Source: Actinostola sp. cb2023 (lineage: Eukaryota > Cnidaria > Anthozoa > Actiniaria > Actinostolidae). Taken from it: a stretch of 64,000 nt of DNA. A program made the position numbers and the translations under genes. The stretch lies in the NCBI GenBank assembly GCA_033675265.1, contig JAUJYZ010000484.1:124001-188000 (forward strand). Reading direction: 5' to 3'. The notes under the pieces were generated by a model that saw only the letters and a program-made list of their open reading frames with translations, was not told the DNA's origin and did not search any database. Below, one piece after another: positions 40,041 to 52,224 of the stretch. Position 1 is the stretch's first letter, and every line of letters begins with the position of its first letter.

Positions 40041-40966
40041 GTTGGCTAAGTATATGGCACGTCTACTGAGTTTCTTAGTACCAAATTCCTTGTCTTGCTC
40101 TTCTACTTCTTCATAGGGAGGTGTTAGTAATCGTCGACCTATTACTAGATGTGATGGAGTGAGTGGTTCCTCCACGTCGTCTGAATACAAGTAGGTCAGT
40201 AGTCTCGAATTTAGAATTGCTTCAACTTCAACAAGCACTGTTGAAAGCTCATCAAATGTTAGTCTTGATTTTCCGATTGTTTTCTTTAAACATGATTTCA
40301 CTCCTTTGATCATTCTCTCGAAAAATCCTCCCCACCATGGGGCCTTGGCTAAGTTGTATTGCCAACGTATTCTCTTGTTTCTTTACATATATAATCTTGA
40401 ACATCTATCGCTTTAAATGTTTGAGCATTGTCTGAGATTATTAATGTTGGAAGACCTCGTCGACCAATGAATCGTCGTAGACACTTCAAGAAAGTTTCAC
40501 TCTCTAGATTGAGCACTAGCTCCAAGTGAATCGCTCTGCTAGTGGCACACGTAAACAATGCGATTTACGCCTTACTAGAGTGAGACTCATTTGTGATGTA
40601 AAGAGGTCCAGCAAAGTCAACACCAACACTGCTGAACGCATAATCTTGTTTGACACGATATTCTGGTAAGTCAGAGGTTGTTGCAGTGGGGTAGTGACGA
40701 CCTTGAAATCGTCGACAGATAGAGCACTTGAACAATTCTGCCTTAACAGCTTGTCGACCTTTAATGATCCAATACTTTGATCTAACATCTGCGAGTGTCT
40801 CCTTCATACCATTGTGCATTACATTATTGTGTGAATGGCGAATAATTAAAGAAGTTACTTGGTGTCCTCGAGGTAGTAATGCAGGATGTCGCGACGTGTA
40901 AGGTATGTCTGCCTTTACATCTGATGATTCCACCATCGTCCACAAACAAACCGAGTTGATTTTCAC
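40041..40966 (-). pseudogene. BEL integrase zinc-binding and core region
   Basis: Frame 40966-40565: SHNNVMHNGMKETLADVRSK and WIIKGRQAV...CSICRRF (HHCC zinc site), then PEYRV and FSSVGVDFAGPLYI with the first catalytic Asp. Next frames hold TCATSRAIHLELVLNLESET, LIISDNAQTF (second Asp) and LNSRLLTYLYSDD with ILNSRLL after the expected Glu. Three frame changes across the domain. Confidence 0.85.
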
Positions 40967-41807
40967 ATTTCATCCAATCGTTTGTTCCTTGAATGTTTTT
41001 CAGAATGAAGTTCTCTGCTGCATTCAGTTCGTTCAATGTCAATGGTCCACTGATTGCAGATTTCCGTTGAGACTTGTAGATGAAACGCCACATATAAGCA
41101 ACTGTTCGCACTAGTTTCTGGAAATTACTAAATCGCTCATAATTCATGACTGATGTTACTTCCTTGAATGAACAGAGTAGTGCTAGCGTCGAAGTTTCCA
41201 TGGCGATGGATTTGCTTTTGATTTCTTCAAGGACATCAGCTGAAGCCTCAATAGGTTTGGAAGTGGGTGCAGTTGGCCACTTCTCTGGACATTCCTGTAA
41301 CCATGGTGGCCCATGGAACCATAGCTCATTCTTTGAGAGTTGTGTTGCACTTAATCCTCGAGATGGTATATCTGCTGGGTTCTGTAACCCTGGACAGTGC
41401 TCCCAGCAGTCGGGTGGCACTAAGTTCCTAATTTCGTGAACACGATTGGCGACAAATACCTTCCATTCCTTATCTGACCCCTTGATCCAATATAGTACTG
41501 CCATTGAATCAGTCCAGCATTTCATTGTTACTTGTAATACCGGTTCTAGAGCTGCCCTGACTGAGGTGATGAGTCTAGACAAGATTAATGCTGATAACAA
41601 CTCTAATCTTGGGATAGACATTCTAGCTAGTGGAGCTACTCGTGATTTAGAAACAACAATTTCAGAATAGAGTCCATCTTCAGTCTCAGCTCGAAGATAG
41701 ACTACCGCAGCGTAACTTGATTGTGAACTGTCACAGAATCCATGAAGTTGAAAGCTGTATGGCTGCTGTGAGGTACTGTTCAGATAATAACCTGGAATGG
41801 TAATCAT
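40824..41807 (-). pseudogene. BEL RNase H / Pao-type region
   Basis: QLHGFCDSSQSSYAAVVYLR gives the RNase H-like start, then LARMSIPRLELLSALILSRL, CWTDSMAVLYWIKG, VANRVHEIRNLVPPDCWEHC, PADIPSRGL. This is the longest intact open frame of the element (327 codons). The frame before it (41880-42080) is broken. Confidence 0.85.
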
Positions 41808-42078
41808 CCCTACTTTAGTGAGTTCAGAGTTCCACTTCCTCCATTTCTTTAATGGGAATGCTCAGGAAGAGGATCGTCCCATCCTACCTTTTCTCTACAA
41901 AGTTCCAGAAACATAATCTTCATCTCGACAACGATAGGTGATATTATCCCCAGTGGATCAAATATCTTGGCTACTATCCGTAGGATATTTATTTTACTAG
42001 GAAAGAGGTCAGTGGCACTTTGTGCAAGTTCGTCCAGTCTAAAGGTTAAGCAATCTTTGTTAGAGTTCCAGATAATTC

Positions 42079-42909
42079 CTAAGATCTTTTGATCATTGCC
42101 TTGTTTTTGTCTGCTGAGGTCACATTGTCTGTAGTCAATGTTAATTCGTTACTGATGATCTGCTCACCCTCCATTTGTTGAATCCTTTCCTGTAAGTCTA
42201 ATGAATTGGTGCGCCATTTTCGTAGGTTAAATCCTCCATCTTTCATGACTTTCTTCGATCTTTGGTAGATGTTGAATGCCTCATCGGTCGATTGGACTCC
42301 AGTGCTTAGATCATCAACATAGAGGGAGCGAAGAAGTTCTTCAGCGAATTCGGGTTCCTCTGTCATGTATTTCTTGACATGCTCTGCGATAGTTGCAATT
42401 ATGAGCAATGGACTAGACGTTACGCCGAAGACCACGCGACAGAACCTGTAAACAAATTGCCTTGGATTGTCTTTAGTTAGATCATCAATCCACAAGAACC
42501 GTAGTGCATCCCTGTCTTCAGGAGATACAGATACCATTACGAAAGCCTTTTCGATATCCGCTACAAATTAAGTGCAATCCTGTTGAGACGAAATCGTAAA
42601 AGCACATCAACTATGTTGGACAGAAGACAAGGCCCAGTGTACAGACAGTCGTTCAAAGAAGGACATGATCCTGACTTAGAAGAGGTATCATAAACAATCC
42701 TTAGTTTGGTGGTTGGTATCTTTGTCTTGTCGAATAACAGGATGATGTGGTAGATAATGAGTTTTTCCTACAGTGGAAGGTGCATTAACATTCACTGGCT
42801 CAATAATTCCCTTCGTCAACTGTTCTTGAATGACTGAATTGTATTCTCTCATGACCTTTGGATTTGACTTTAGACGTAGCAGTAGTGAGCGTAATCGGTT
42901 TTGACTCAA
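42079..42909 (-). pseudogene. BEL reverse transcriptase
   Basis: 42909-42688 encodes [11 protein letters not shown], then a frame change; 42537-42079 has VFGVTSSPLLIIATIAEH and the catalytic box SLYVDDLSTG (YVDD intact). Both catalytic Asp residues survive but the domain is split into at least three frames. Confidence 0.85.
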
Positions 42910-43046
42910 TTGATAATTGTCCGGTAGTGTTCCTTGTAGGGATTTCCATGGAAGTCGTATCTCATATCGACCATCCTTGAAGACAATATCATGACGAAAT
43001 TGGTCGTAGACATCTGACTCTTCGGTGGGTAAGATTCCAATTGACT

Positions 43047-43680
43047 CTAGATTATTATTATTATTATTAGATTATTATTATTAGATTCCAAAATTCCGTT
43101 AGATTCCTTTCGATTGATTGACTTTCCTTCCAAGATGAGTGTGATGATTCCAATGTGTCGATTCTCAGCGTATGTACTTGAGTTATATTTACTTGTGTAG
43201 TGGGGTTTGAGGGGGCTTCGAGGACTGGTCCCGAAAGAATCCATCCTACTGAACTTTCTGCCGCTGTAGGACCGCACTCCCCCCGTATCAGTCATAAAAT
43301 GCCAGTAATAATCTGCGCCAATTAGAATATCGACATCCAGATCTGTTCCATCTCCTGAATCCGCGAGTGTCAATCCCTTTAGATGAGGATAACTGTCAAC
43401 AGCAAAGTTGATTGTTTGGTTCTGTAATGGGGCACAGATGGTTGGAACCGCATAAACATTGAGATATATGTTCGAAGAGTTGAATCCATGAACACAGAAT
43501 TGAGTCACTTCACGTGACTGCGGTTGACTGATTTCAGTTCCAAAGGTCTTGCCATTAGCGTTTCCTTTGTCAAGGTTGGTAGTTTTAGACTTTCTTTTAG
43601 CCGCGTTGAGACATAGGAACGTTGACTTCCGGTATCAAAGATGATTCGAGTAGTGACCGTTTTATCAGGTGTATCTGTAC
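43047..43680 (-). pseudogene. BEL aspartic protease region
   Basis: The active-site DTG of IIFDTGSQRSYV is encoded at 43628-43636 (minus). Downstream, LIGADYYWHFM is the typical post-protease motif. A stop separates the two parts, and ATT microsatellite expansion (43050-43080) interrupts the following linker. Confidence 0.8.
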
Positions 43681-43694
43681 GAGATACCGACGCT

Positions 43695-45005
43695 CTAGCA
43701 GCAGAACCGAGGTCTTTGTATCAATGAACATTGTTGTTGTAGGTTTCTTGTCATTTGAACTTCCGTTGAACTGTTTTCCGATGAACTAATTTCTTGTTTG
43801 TTTCCTTCACATAGACTAACATGATGATTCCCATGACATTTGTAGCATTTGGTGCGTTTTTGACATTCTCTTGACAAGTGTCCCTTTCTAAGACATGAGA
43901 AGCATCGTCCTTGATCTCTCAAAAATGATTTTCGAGCTTTGATGTCGGTAATAATATTGCACTTTGCTGATGGGTGCGCATTTCGACAGTAAGTACAATT
44001 AATTGTCGTCTCCGACGACATCAAAGCTGCCGCCGTTGGGAACGTCTCGTTGCTTCGACTGGTTTGGGCGCGATCTCCTCCTGTTGCGACGCTTGGTTTC
44101 TCAATTGTAGAATTGACACATCTTTCTCTCGCTTCTAGTTCAATCTTGAAAGCCTTTAAAAGTACATCTAGAGTCCATGTATCGTCGTCGAACTTTCTGC
44201 TCAGAATTAGGCGTAATTCTTCTGGAATTTTAGACATGATTATGGGGATGAGTAGCGTCCCATATTGCTGAGAGTTGACACCAAGTGATTGCAAACTTCG
44301 CACGTGTGTCTCCAACTTGTCATAAATTTGTCTGATTTTCTTTACGTCGGTCATGGAATTGACAACTTGTAGCTTCAACAAAGCATCAATATGAGAGTTT
44401 ATAAGTGTTTGTTTCTTTCCAAATCGTTCTTGAAGTAGATAAGTAGCAGTTTTGTAATTTGTAGCAGTTAAAGGCAAACCAGCAATTGTTGAATGTGCCG
44501 CTCCTTCGAGTAGTGTTCTTAGATATGTAAATTTCTCAATTTCAGATATGTCGGTGTTGTCGTGAATTGCGGCTTTGTAGCTATCCCACCACTATTGCCA
44601 TTGCTTTGGGTCGCCTGAGTATGGTTTCAGTGTGAGCTTTGGAAGTCTTGTTCAGTTGTTAGATGTCCGTTGTGGTTGCACGAAAGGTGTAGATTGTTGA
44701 CTGTAATTGTCAGGTGAATTCCCATGCGCTGTAGACAATATTCGAGTGAGTTTGACAATTACTCGATTTATCTTCTCGCTGAATTCTCCAGCTTCTAGAA
44801 TATCCTTCTCGATTTTAGAATCGTCTACCTTTTCCAAGATAGACTCGTTGAGTACCTTGATTACATTCATTTGTTCGGTGAGAGATAACTTCAATGATTC
44901 GATTTCATCGACGTCTTGAGAGTCGATGTCGCTGACTTTTTGTAAAAGATTTCCCACACGCAATTTATGGCCGTTCCTGATCCTGAGTTCCTTCTTCAGT
45001 GACAT
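43695..45005 (-). pseudogene. BEL gag with CCHC knuckles, two in-frame stops
   Basis: Starts at ATG 45005 (MSLKKELRIRNGHKLRVGNL), 4 nt after the primer-binding site. The same frame runs to 43695 apart from TGA near 44650 and TAG near 44590. It contains the DUF1759-type helices (LEGAAHSTIAGLPLTATNY, ERFGKKQTLINSHIDALLKL) and CxxC-type knuckles (CFSCLRKGHLSREC, CYKCHGNHHVSLC). Confidence 0.87.
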
Positions 45006-45008
45006 GTT

Positions 45009-45026
45009 ATCCGGCTCGAAGGACCA
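45009..45026 (-). other. primer-binding site, tRNA-Tyr
   Basis: The plus strand reads ATCCGGCTCGAAGGACCA, which equals the 3' end with CCA of animal tRNA-Tyr as I remember it. The minus strand (TGGTCCTTCGAGCCGGAT) is the primer site, 4 nt after the 5' LTR. Confidence 0.8.
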
Positions 45027-45030
45027 ATTG

Positions 45031-45193
45031 TGTGAATATTTGACGATTTATATCCGTACTTAATGATCATAAAACTCTAAAAGAATTCATACAAACAACA
45101 ACTGTCCGCTTGACTATAACATGTGCTCGACTCTCCATCGATACCAGTCTCACTCGGACCTCTCATGAATATTTACAAGTCAAGTTTCAAACA
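45031..45193 (-). repeat. BEL 5' LTR
   Basis: Begins TGTGAATATTTGACGATTTA; ends AAGTTTCAAACA on the plus strand. Differs from the 3' LTR at about eight positions, giving a rough age relative to other insertions. Confidence 0.93.
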
Positions 45194-45597
45194 GATTCCA
45201 GCAATTTTTATCTTAGGAGAAAATTGCAGTTTTCAAAAACCCGCCTGACGACTGAAAATTTTCGGCTAAATTATAAGCCAACTTTGAACAGTCAGTGTGT
45301 CTGTCAGTCCTTTCCAAAACCTTCTGTTTTCATGATATTGTCTCTCGTTTCCATATTTTTACTCGGCGTGGACTGCCAGTCTTAAAATGGGCTTTTTTCG
45401 GGTCAAAAGTACCAGTCTATCCCGGCCGCGGGAAGCCCGTAAAGAGCGCTCGGTTCGTTGTCGAAGAAAATATAACACATCGCTTACTCTGATCTGGGTT
45501 ACAGAGGACTTGCCTGAATTATTATAGTTTCGTGGTATATGGTCAAGCAAGTGATCCAAGTACTGTGTATACGATTTTTCAACAAATAGTACTGTCT

Positions 45598-46185
45598 TTA
45601 CAGTGTGACTACACCAACCAAGGCCACCCAAACAAATTTTGAATCAAATTTTCTAATCACATTTGTGACGCTGAATAACAGAATGATGTCGAATTCTACA
45701 ATTTAAACTGTTTCTTGTTCACTCTTGATCATATACATGTACATACACATACAGTCATTTGCAAAAATTCTGGCCGCCACGATATATCAATATATCAATA
45801 TATCGGGTGCATTATGGGTAATTAAATAATACTATTTTGAGTTTCCTAACTTATTAAATGAAGCAAAATTTACAAACAACAAACGCAAGACTAAAATAAA
45901 CATTATACTAAATATCTCTATCAACTTTGCTGGCGTTAACCTGCACTTTAAGGGGAATTTTCGATTATTTAATAACCCATAATGCACCCGATATATTGAT
46001 ATATTGATATTTCGTAGCGGCCAGAATTTTTGCAAATGACTGTATAAAGTAATATATATATATATGCTTTTAAAGCGAAAATTTGAAAATCTGTGCAGAT
46101 TCTATTGTTTAAATACTCAATTGTGATTGGATAATTTGTATGAAAATTTGTTTGGGTGGCCTTGGTTGGTGTAGTCACACTGTAA
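45598..46185. mobile_element. MITE with ACAGTGTGACTACACCAACC ends, carrying a nested MITE
   Basis: Inverted ends of about 43 bp (through CCAAGGCCACCCAAACAAAT), flanked by TTA/TAA. It contains the element at 45750-46044. Confidence 0.88.
45750..46044. mobile_element. Tc1/mariner-like MITE, TTTGCAAAAATTCTG ends, copy 2
   Basis: TACAGTCATTTGCAAAAATT is mirrored at 46025-46044, with inner pair ATATCGGGTGCATTATGGGT. Nested in 45598-46185 and related to 17046-17354. Confidence 0.88.
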
Positions 46186-46190
46186 TATAC

Positions 46191-46417
46191 TTAGGGTGCG
46201 TTCGATTGACCTTATTCCGGAATAGGAATACTTGGAATAATACGGAATGTCCGTTCAATTGAGTCTGTTCCGATTCCGGAATAAGCGGAATATATTCCAA
46301 ACATTCTGCTCATCATAGCAGAATGCTTGGAATATTCCGGAATAATGACGTCATCCGTCTGCCCCATAATCTGGAATTATTCCTATTCCGGAATAAGGTC
46401 AATCGAACGCAACCTTA
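46191..46417. mobile_element. hAT-type MITE (GGGTGCGTTCGATTG ends)
   Basis: TTAGGGTGCGTTCGATTGAC is mirrored as GTCAATCGAACGCAACCTTA. The interior is full of TTCCGGAATA words. Confidence 0.88.
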
Positions 46418-48548
46418 GAATTGTTTACTTCTGAGTTCTGACGGTAACTACGGGAGCATGTTCCTTGCAATTTCGGTCTGTCGAGCAGCCAAGAGTCTTA
46501 CTTCATCTTTATCCCATACTTTCACCGTAAGTTTACTAGTATATTGTTCATTTTATTACTGAGTTTGTAAAAACTACAGTTGATGTCGTCATGTCGAGTG
46601 TCAGGCGATTCCAAATTCTGCATGCTCTATGCAGTCACGTAACGCGATGTCTGTAGTCACGCCTAAAATCTAAGGATGTTTTTCGATTTTACCATCACTC
46701 GTAACCTTGCCGTTTATACCCATTCTGAGCTGGTATTAATTGTCGACAGGAAATTCTGTTTTAAATTGTGCAAATAAGTTTTGGGGTTTCACATTAGTAT
46801 TAAAATAGGCTCAGCTTTATCAAGAGGCCTGAGTTCACTGTACACTGTCTAACAGTATTTTGGTCACTCAGCGCTTGGCTAGTCATAGTTCCAGCTGATC
46901 ATCGCAGCCATATCCGCCTAGTGAACGCTCAATGTGCGCCGTCTAGTTTCGATATGCAGGATCTTTCCTCAATTGGTGTATCCATTTCATATATTCCAAC
47001 AACACTTCTCTCAAATCCTTGCTTCAAATGGGAAGAAGAGCATTGGTGGCTTGGGTTTGGGCAACTGCTTGAACTTCTTGTTCGTGTTTCCGCACTAAGC
47101 TAAGGCTTTCCATTCTTCCTCGTGCCTTTTCATGGCTTCGTGTTGAAGACGGGTCAACATAGCTTCTTGTTCGACATCACTTTCGATTCATCAGAAGAAT
47201 CGACGGAAAATTGAGAACTATGGAATAATCTTTCGCCTGAATTATACTCTTCATTCATTTTCATTGAGGAGAAGGTGCTACCTTTGTAATTGCATCTACA
47301 AATGGTTAGATCTCCCCGTGGCTCGGATGACCACGTAAAATGGCGGTCCCCTCTCCATCGCGTAAAATTGCCCAAGAAATCAGGTCATGACCATGTTTTT
47401 GGTTGAATGACAAAGATAAAACATTTCAATAACTTAAAAACATTATGAAAAACAACCCTGTATTTTTCTCCCCCCAAAAACGTGTTTAAATATTTTTCCG
47501 AGGCAGAATTCGCAAGTTCCCGCGAGAAATTTTTAAATTAGCGCCCAATCCCCACTCGGCCAATCCTCCTGGATTCTCAGTCTTTTTCAGTCAAATTTAA
47601 TCGATTATCTAAGGGAGACTAGGATCTGAATACTTGGTTTCCCTGTGGAATAGAGGCTTGGCTACCAACTTTTCAAAATGGCCGAAGAAAAATAGCTCTA
47701 CAACATCGAGAAACGTGGACAGTTTGGCGTGTTTCGCTACGTTCTTGCTTGGCGACAGATCAGCGACTGTTTGAACTAAACCTTTGGAAAATCGCTTGTT
47801 ATATTTATCCTACCAAAAGTCAAATATGGGGATTAAACAAAGCTATAAAAGGTTAAGAGAAACCCATGATAGACTTTTTCCTTCTGGTCACTCGCGAAGC
47901 ACAATGACAGATATTTCATCTTACGTTGGGACATTTCATACTGAAATACGCCATTCTTCCTCCGATTCTACTGTAAAAAAATCGCATGATCGACCGGCAG
48001 CAGGAGAATAAAAATGGTAAGCGGTTTTTCAGTAGTTGTTTGCCTTTTATTTCCCGTGATAGACTTTTTCTCTTGAAGCTTGTTTACATTTTATTTTATT
48101 TATCAAAAGTAAAGACTTGTTCAAAGTTCTTGTATTTTTTATTGGCCGTGAGCTCTTACGGTGAAAGGAGAGACTGGTGACTTATGCTAATGTACGAAAA
48201 ATCCCGGATGTGACATCCAATTTTACGCGATGCTCCACACTCCAGACATTGAAACGGAGGGATGTAAAACAACCCACATCACTGATTGACTAAGAGTAGG
48301 GCATGAAGTTCCCGGCGTGTGTGGCCTGAACTACTGTTGATTCTACATTATAGGGCTAACCTCAGGACCTACCTTTTAATGTACTTAGTGTATACTCTGT
48401 ACTAGGTATTTCGAATAAACAGTATTATATTCATACTGAAAGCTGTGTTTAGAAAGTTGGATAATTTCACAAGATATTTCGCACCGTAAGCCGGAATCGG
48501 GCAATCACGACACACTCGCTTCACCATGTTATCGATAGGTGGAAGGAA
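46418..48548. other. gene-free 2.1-kb stretch
   Basis: No protein recognised. Open frames at 46921-47103, 47154-47375 and 47784-48011 have no motif, though the last (KSNMGIKQSYKRLRETHDRL) has coding-like composition and could be an exon. Not called. Confidence 0.45.
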
Positions 48549-48674
48549 GGACGGACGGACGGACGGACGGACGGACGGACGGACGGACGGACGGACGGAC
48601 GGACGGACGGACGGACGGACGGACGGACGGACGGACGGACGGACGGACGGACGGATGGATGGATGGATGGATGG
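48549..48674 (+). repeat. (GGAC)n(GGAT)n microsatellite
   Basis: About 26 GGAC units followed by six GGAT. The Arg-Pro-Ser-Val repeats read from it are not a protein. Confidence 0.98.
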
Positions 48675-48741
48675 CTTACTAGCAATGAAAGAGAAAGATT
48701 TGTGCATCCACTCTGAGTTAAAATGAGGTTGAGCCAGATTG

Positions 48742-48795
48742 TACCCTGGTTCCAGAGACTCGTCCATCGGACTTCGAGACTCTGGAACCAGGGTA
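48742..48795. repeat. hairpin TACCCTGGTTCCAGAG
   Basis: TACCCTGGTTCCAGAG(A)CTCG ... CGAG(A)CTCTGGAACCAGGGTA. A short foldback; one arm occurs alone near 33080. Confidence 0.85.
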
Positions 48796-49083
48796 GCCAG
48801 ATTGCTGCCCTGACCCCTAAGATTGTAGCATACGTGTCTTAAATTTAAAAAATCAGTGATATAACTAGGACCAATAGAATTAAGGCATTTATATATCAAA
48901 ATTAATGCTTGATAATACCTACGATGTCTTAAAGTATTTGATTTTACTAATTCTAAAAGACTTTCATAACTATTGTTTTTAACTCTAAATAATGTTCTTA
49001 AAATGTAATAATTAACGTCCTCAAGTCTGTTGGTCTGCACTTTACCAAGACCAATAAATAATGTGCTACAATATTCTAAAGGC
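48796..49083 (-). pseudogene. LINE RT C-terminal fragment
   Basis: LEYCSTLFIGLGKVQTNRLE, DVNYYILRTLFRVKNNSYES, IYKCLNSIGPSYITDFLNLR, VCYNLRGQ match the C-terminal region of CR1/RTE-type RTs (YCS..., ...P.Y..DLL...). Cut at the 5' side by the Harbinger element at 49080 and at the 3' side by the hairpin at 48742. Confidence 0.75.
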
Positions 49084-51055
49084 CTTGTTACACGGTGAAA
49101 CTTTTTCGTGAAACTGTTTCGTGAAACGGTGCGAGACAGGTTTCACAAAGAGTTTCACCGTGTAACATGGTCGTTTTCAGGAAACTTTTTCGGATTTGCG
49201 TTGCGAGACAGTTTCATGAAAAGTAGAACTAATTCGTGAAACTCGAAGCAAAAACGTTTCAACAAGGCCTTTTTCGTGAAACTTTTTCGTGAAACAGTGC
49301 GAGACAGTTTCACCGTGTGACACGTTTGCTGAAACTCGTTGTGAAATTCTGTTCACCAGCCTCCCTCGATATAATTATTTTCAGTGCCATGCGCTTTATC
49401 GAAACCGGTCAGGCGCGCCAAAATTTAAAACATGGCGCGAGACGATAGAAGAAAACGTGCTCTTGCCGTTCTAATGATAGTAGAGGCCATGGAGGATGCC
49501 GACGAAACTGAACCAGTTGTACAACAGAGAAAGCGTATTAACTGGGTACGATCGTGGATAGGAAGGAGAGCGACGAGGGGAGCTGAAAATCCACCATTGA
49601 ATAATTCCCATACATTCTCCATATCAAACTTATGTCCTGCATCATTGAACATTTGCTCCTGTTGGGATCCAGTATCACGCGGACAACGTTTTTTTGTTAA
49701 TGCTTTGTTTACTAATGCACGTTTGAGGCCCGATTGATCCAGCAATTTGTTCACTATGACCGCTAAATAAAGCAGATTCGTACGTGACTGGTTTATCATT
49801 TCTGAATTCATATTTTTCCTTTGACAATGTATAAATCAGGTAGCTAAAATATAAGAGAGGATGGAAAAGCTGCATATGTTTCCTCAACGGGAAAATATAT
49901 CACAAATTCGAACTAACTTATTGATCTCGTGCGTGTAAATATTGGAAATTGCCTTCAAAAAACGTCCTTTCCGAGCAATAATTTATTTGCGAATTCGCCG
50001 GCCTATGTAGCTTCTACATACATACCCCGAGATACAGAGCACCAATATGATGTTCACAATTACCAAACAAACAGTTTTAGATTTCATTTTGCCACCGCTT
50101 AATTAAGTTTAATATACATGTATTTTATATCAAAATGCGCGTACAATTACAGAGCATTAGAATCCGGCGGTAGGTTTTTGATTGACACAATTCCCAAAGA
50201 ATTCAGAGGGATTTTGTGTGCAGCGTATGTCACGCTCTCCTATATCTCTTCAGAGATTTCAGTTCGATTGACTTTGAAGAAACGGAAAATGCCACCTTCA
50301 AACCTCTTTATTTGTGCTTGAATTGCCAGCTTATTCATTCCTTACATATTCGTCTTTTATATTCCGTTGGTAGGTTTTTGATTTGTATTTTAACAATGCA
50401 GTAAAAAGCAAAAATGTATCAAAATCATGCTGTTTTTCGCCTAAACAAGACTCGCCTCATCTGCATATGTGAAACAATGACCTTTTGTATAACATAAGTT
50501 TGATATGCTTATACAAATGCTGAGCTTGGGCTACCTGTGCACAGACCGCTGAGCGCCTTTCCAACATTGACGGGTTTCATATCGTGAGAGACTGGATACG
50601 AGTCCCTAAATATTGTGATAATCAACGCAATACCCACATAGCCAGAAAGAGCACATTGAGTTAAGCAAAAACCCAAAGTTTGGTGTTAATCGGGTCAATA
50701 TTGAACGACTTACGGCCATTCAAAAATGATAGAATTTACAAAGAAATGTATGGAGCAGCGGACAGTTGTCCCAATCCGGAAACTTTTTTTTCTTCGAGTT
50801 TCACGAAAAAGTAGAACGAAGTTCTACTTTTCATGAAACTGTCTCGCAACGCAAATTAGAAAACGTTTCCTGAAAACGACGATGTTACACGGTGAAACTC
50901 TTGGTGAAACCTGTCTCGCACTGTTTCACGAAACAGTTTCACGAACAAGTTTCACCGTGTAACAAGGCCATCAGTAAACATGTTACACGGTGAAACTGTC
51001 TTGCACTGTTTCACGAAAAAGTTTCACGAAAAAGTTTCACCGTGTAACAAGGCCT
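49080..51055 (+). mobile_element. internally deleted PIF/Harbinger element
   Basis: Long inverted ends starting AGGCCTTGTTACACGGTGAAA and rich in TTTCGTGAAAC words. A 3-bp flank is TAA on the left and TTA on the right, the usual TWA target with one change. Inside is a short nuclease remnant (49432). The right end is partly duplicated (a second ...CACCGTGTAACAAGGCCAT at about 50970). Confidence 0.8.
49432..49737 (+). pseudogene. Harbinger nuclease N-terminal remnant
   Basis: MARDDRRKRALAVLMIVEAM, then RKRINWVRSWIGRRATRGAE. The R-x-x-W-V-R-x-W-I-x-R-R motif is the conserved N-terminal signature of Harbinger nucleases. The catalytic core is missing, and the remaining 50 residues do not match. 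The frame ends TGA at 49737. Confidence 0.7.
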
Positions 51056-51336
51056 TTAGTGTGGGACAATAAATGTTGAGAATGATCTAAACTATTAAAC
51101 TTCAAACAAGCGTTTGTTTTCAAAAATCTATGTTTGCTTGGAGCAGAACGGAACGAACACAAATGAAAACAACGCACTAGTAAATCAATTTAAAAGTACA
51201 AAACAAACCCAAACGTCTGAACACGTTATTTGTATATCTTTGGAATGGTGTAAAAAGTGTTCGTGATCTTCAATTGGAAATTTAACTTTTTGCACTTTGA
51301 AGAGTAAACTTGCCAAAATTAAAGCTCTACCATTTA

Positions 51337-51658
51337 AGGCCTTGTTACACGGTGAAATTTTTCGTGAAACTTTTTCGTGAAATAGTGCAAGACAGTTTCA
51401 CCGTATAACATGTTTGCTGAAAGAAGTTTCACGAGGTGTGATACACGGTGCAATGGCTGGTTTTATGGAACGTTTTTGATTCGAGTTTCACGAAAAAGTA
51501 GAAAGAAGTTCTACTTTTCATGAAACTGTCTCGCAACGCAAATTCGAAAAAGTTTCCTGAAAACGACCATGTTACACGGTGAAACTCTTGGTGAAACCTG
51601 TCTCGCACCAGTTTCACAAAACAGTTTCACGAAAAAGTTTCACCGTGTAACAAGGCCT
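51337..51658. mobile_element. Harbinger-derived MITE with TTA duplication
   Basis: Same ends as 49080-51055 (AGGCCTTGTTACACGGTGAA); exact TTA at 51334-51336 and 51659-51661. The two sit 282 bp apart. Confidence 0.9.
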
Positions 51659-51931
51659 TTACTCCCTTAAACATTCTTTATGCGAATTATTCAAAATCGC
51701 TCTGATCAAAAAGTTTGAATTCTGTCTCAGCTACGTTGCCTTAGTATGTAGTTTATCATGCATATACATGTAGTCGCTGGTGTAGAGCTCATTGAAATCT
51801 TGAGATATTTTAGAAAAACTGATTTCAACGATTTTTGATTATCGTTGCCAAGAGCTCTTGGATACTTTGGTAGATCTTGAAGTCCTTCTGGTTAAATCTG
51901 GTGCGAATACACGCGCTGTCGTTGCATCTAC

Positions 51932-52183
51932 TCAAATTAAACGTGGCGGAAGTACTCCTTGGCCGTAGGAGGAAAGTAGTGCGTGCCACTGTCTCCTACC
52001 TCTCGCCGTGCGGGGGCTCGTCGTTTCCGTGGGCTCTTCGACTCCATCTACTTCACTTTTCCTTTGTAGCACTCTTGCCCAGAACAGATCAAAGGCTTCT
52101 TCACTCCTGTCCCTAGCGAGAGTCTTGCTCACATCCTCAGCTAGTCGCTGTCCTTGGGCCGCTGACATGGATGTATTTTGCAC
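51932..52183 (-). pseudogene. hAT transposase fragment (ZMYM1-like)
   Basis: AAQGQRLAEDVSKTLARDRS, EEAFDLFWARVLQRKSEVDG and VEEPTETTSPR resemble the segment following the catalytic core in ZMYM1/DUF4371-type hAT proteins. Only about 60 residues remain. Confidence 0.6.
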
Positions 52184-52224
52184 CTAGCCCTATCAGGAGC
52201 GAGTCCCACACCAAAAATTTAGTA

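Larger units (their letters stand above)
37714..45193 (-). mobile_element. BEL/Pao LTR retrotransposon, degenerate
   Basis: 7.48 kb between two LTRs of 162 and 163 bp, both TG...CA. Gag with zinc knuckles, aspartic protease, RT, RNase H/Pao region, integrase and a DUF5641-like C-terminus follow in the expected BEL order. A possible 5-bp target duplication is GGTTC/GATTC (one mismatch). Many stops and frameshifts and a 1.6-kb insertion in the integrase show it is dead. I describe the breaks only and do not reconstruct proteins. Confidence 0.92.

Noticed and set aside
48402..48726. RPSV- and DGRT-repeat proteins
   Set aside because: They arise from (GGAC)n.
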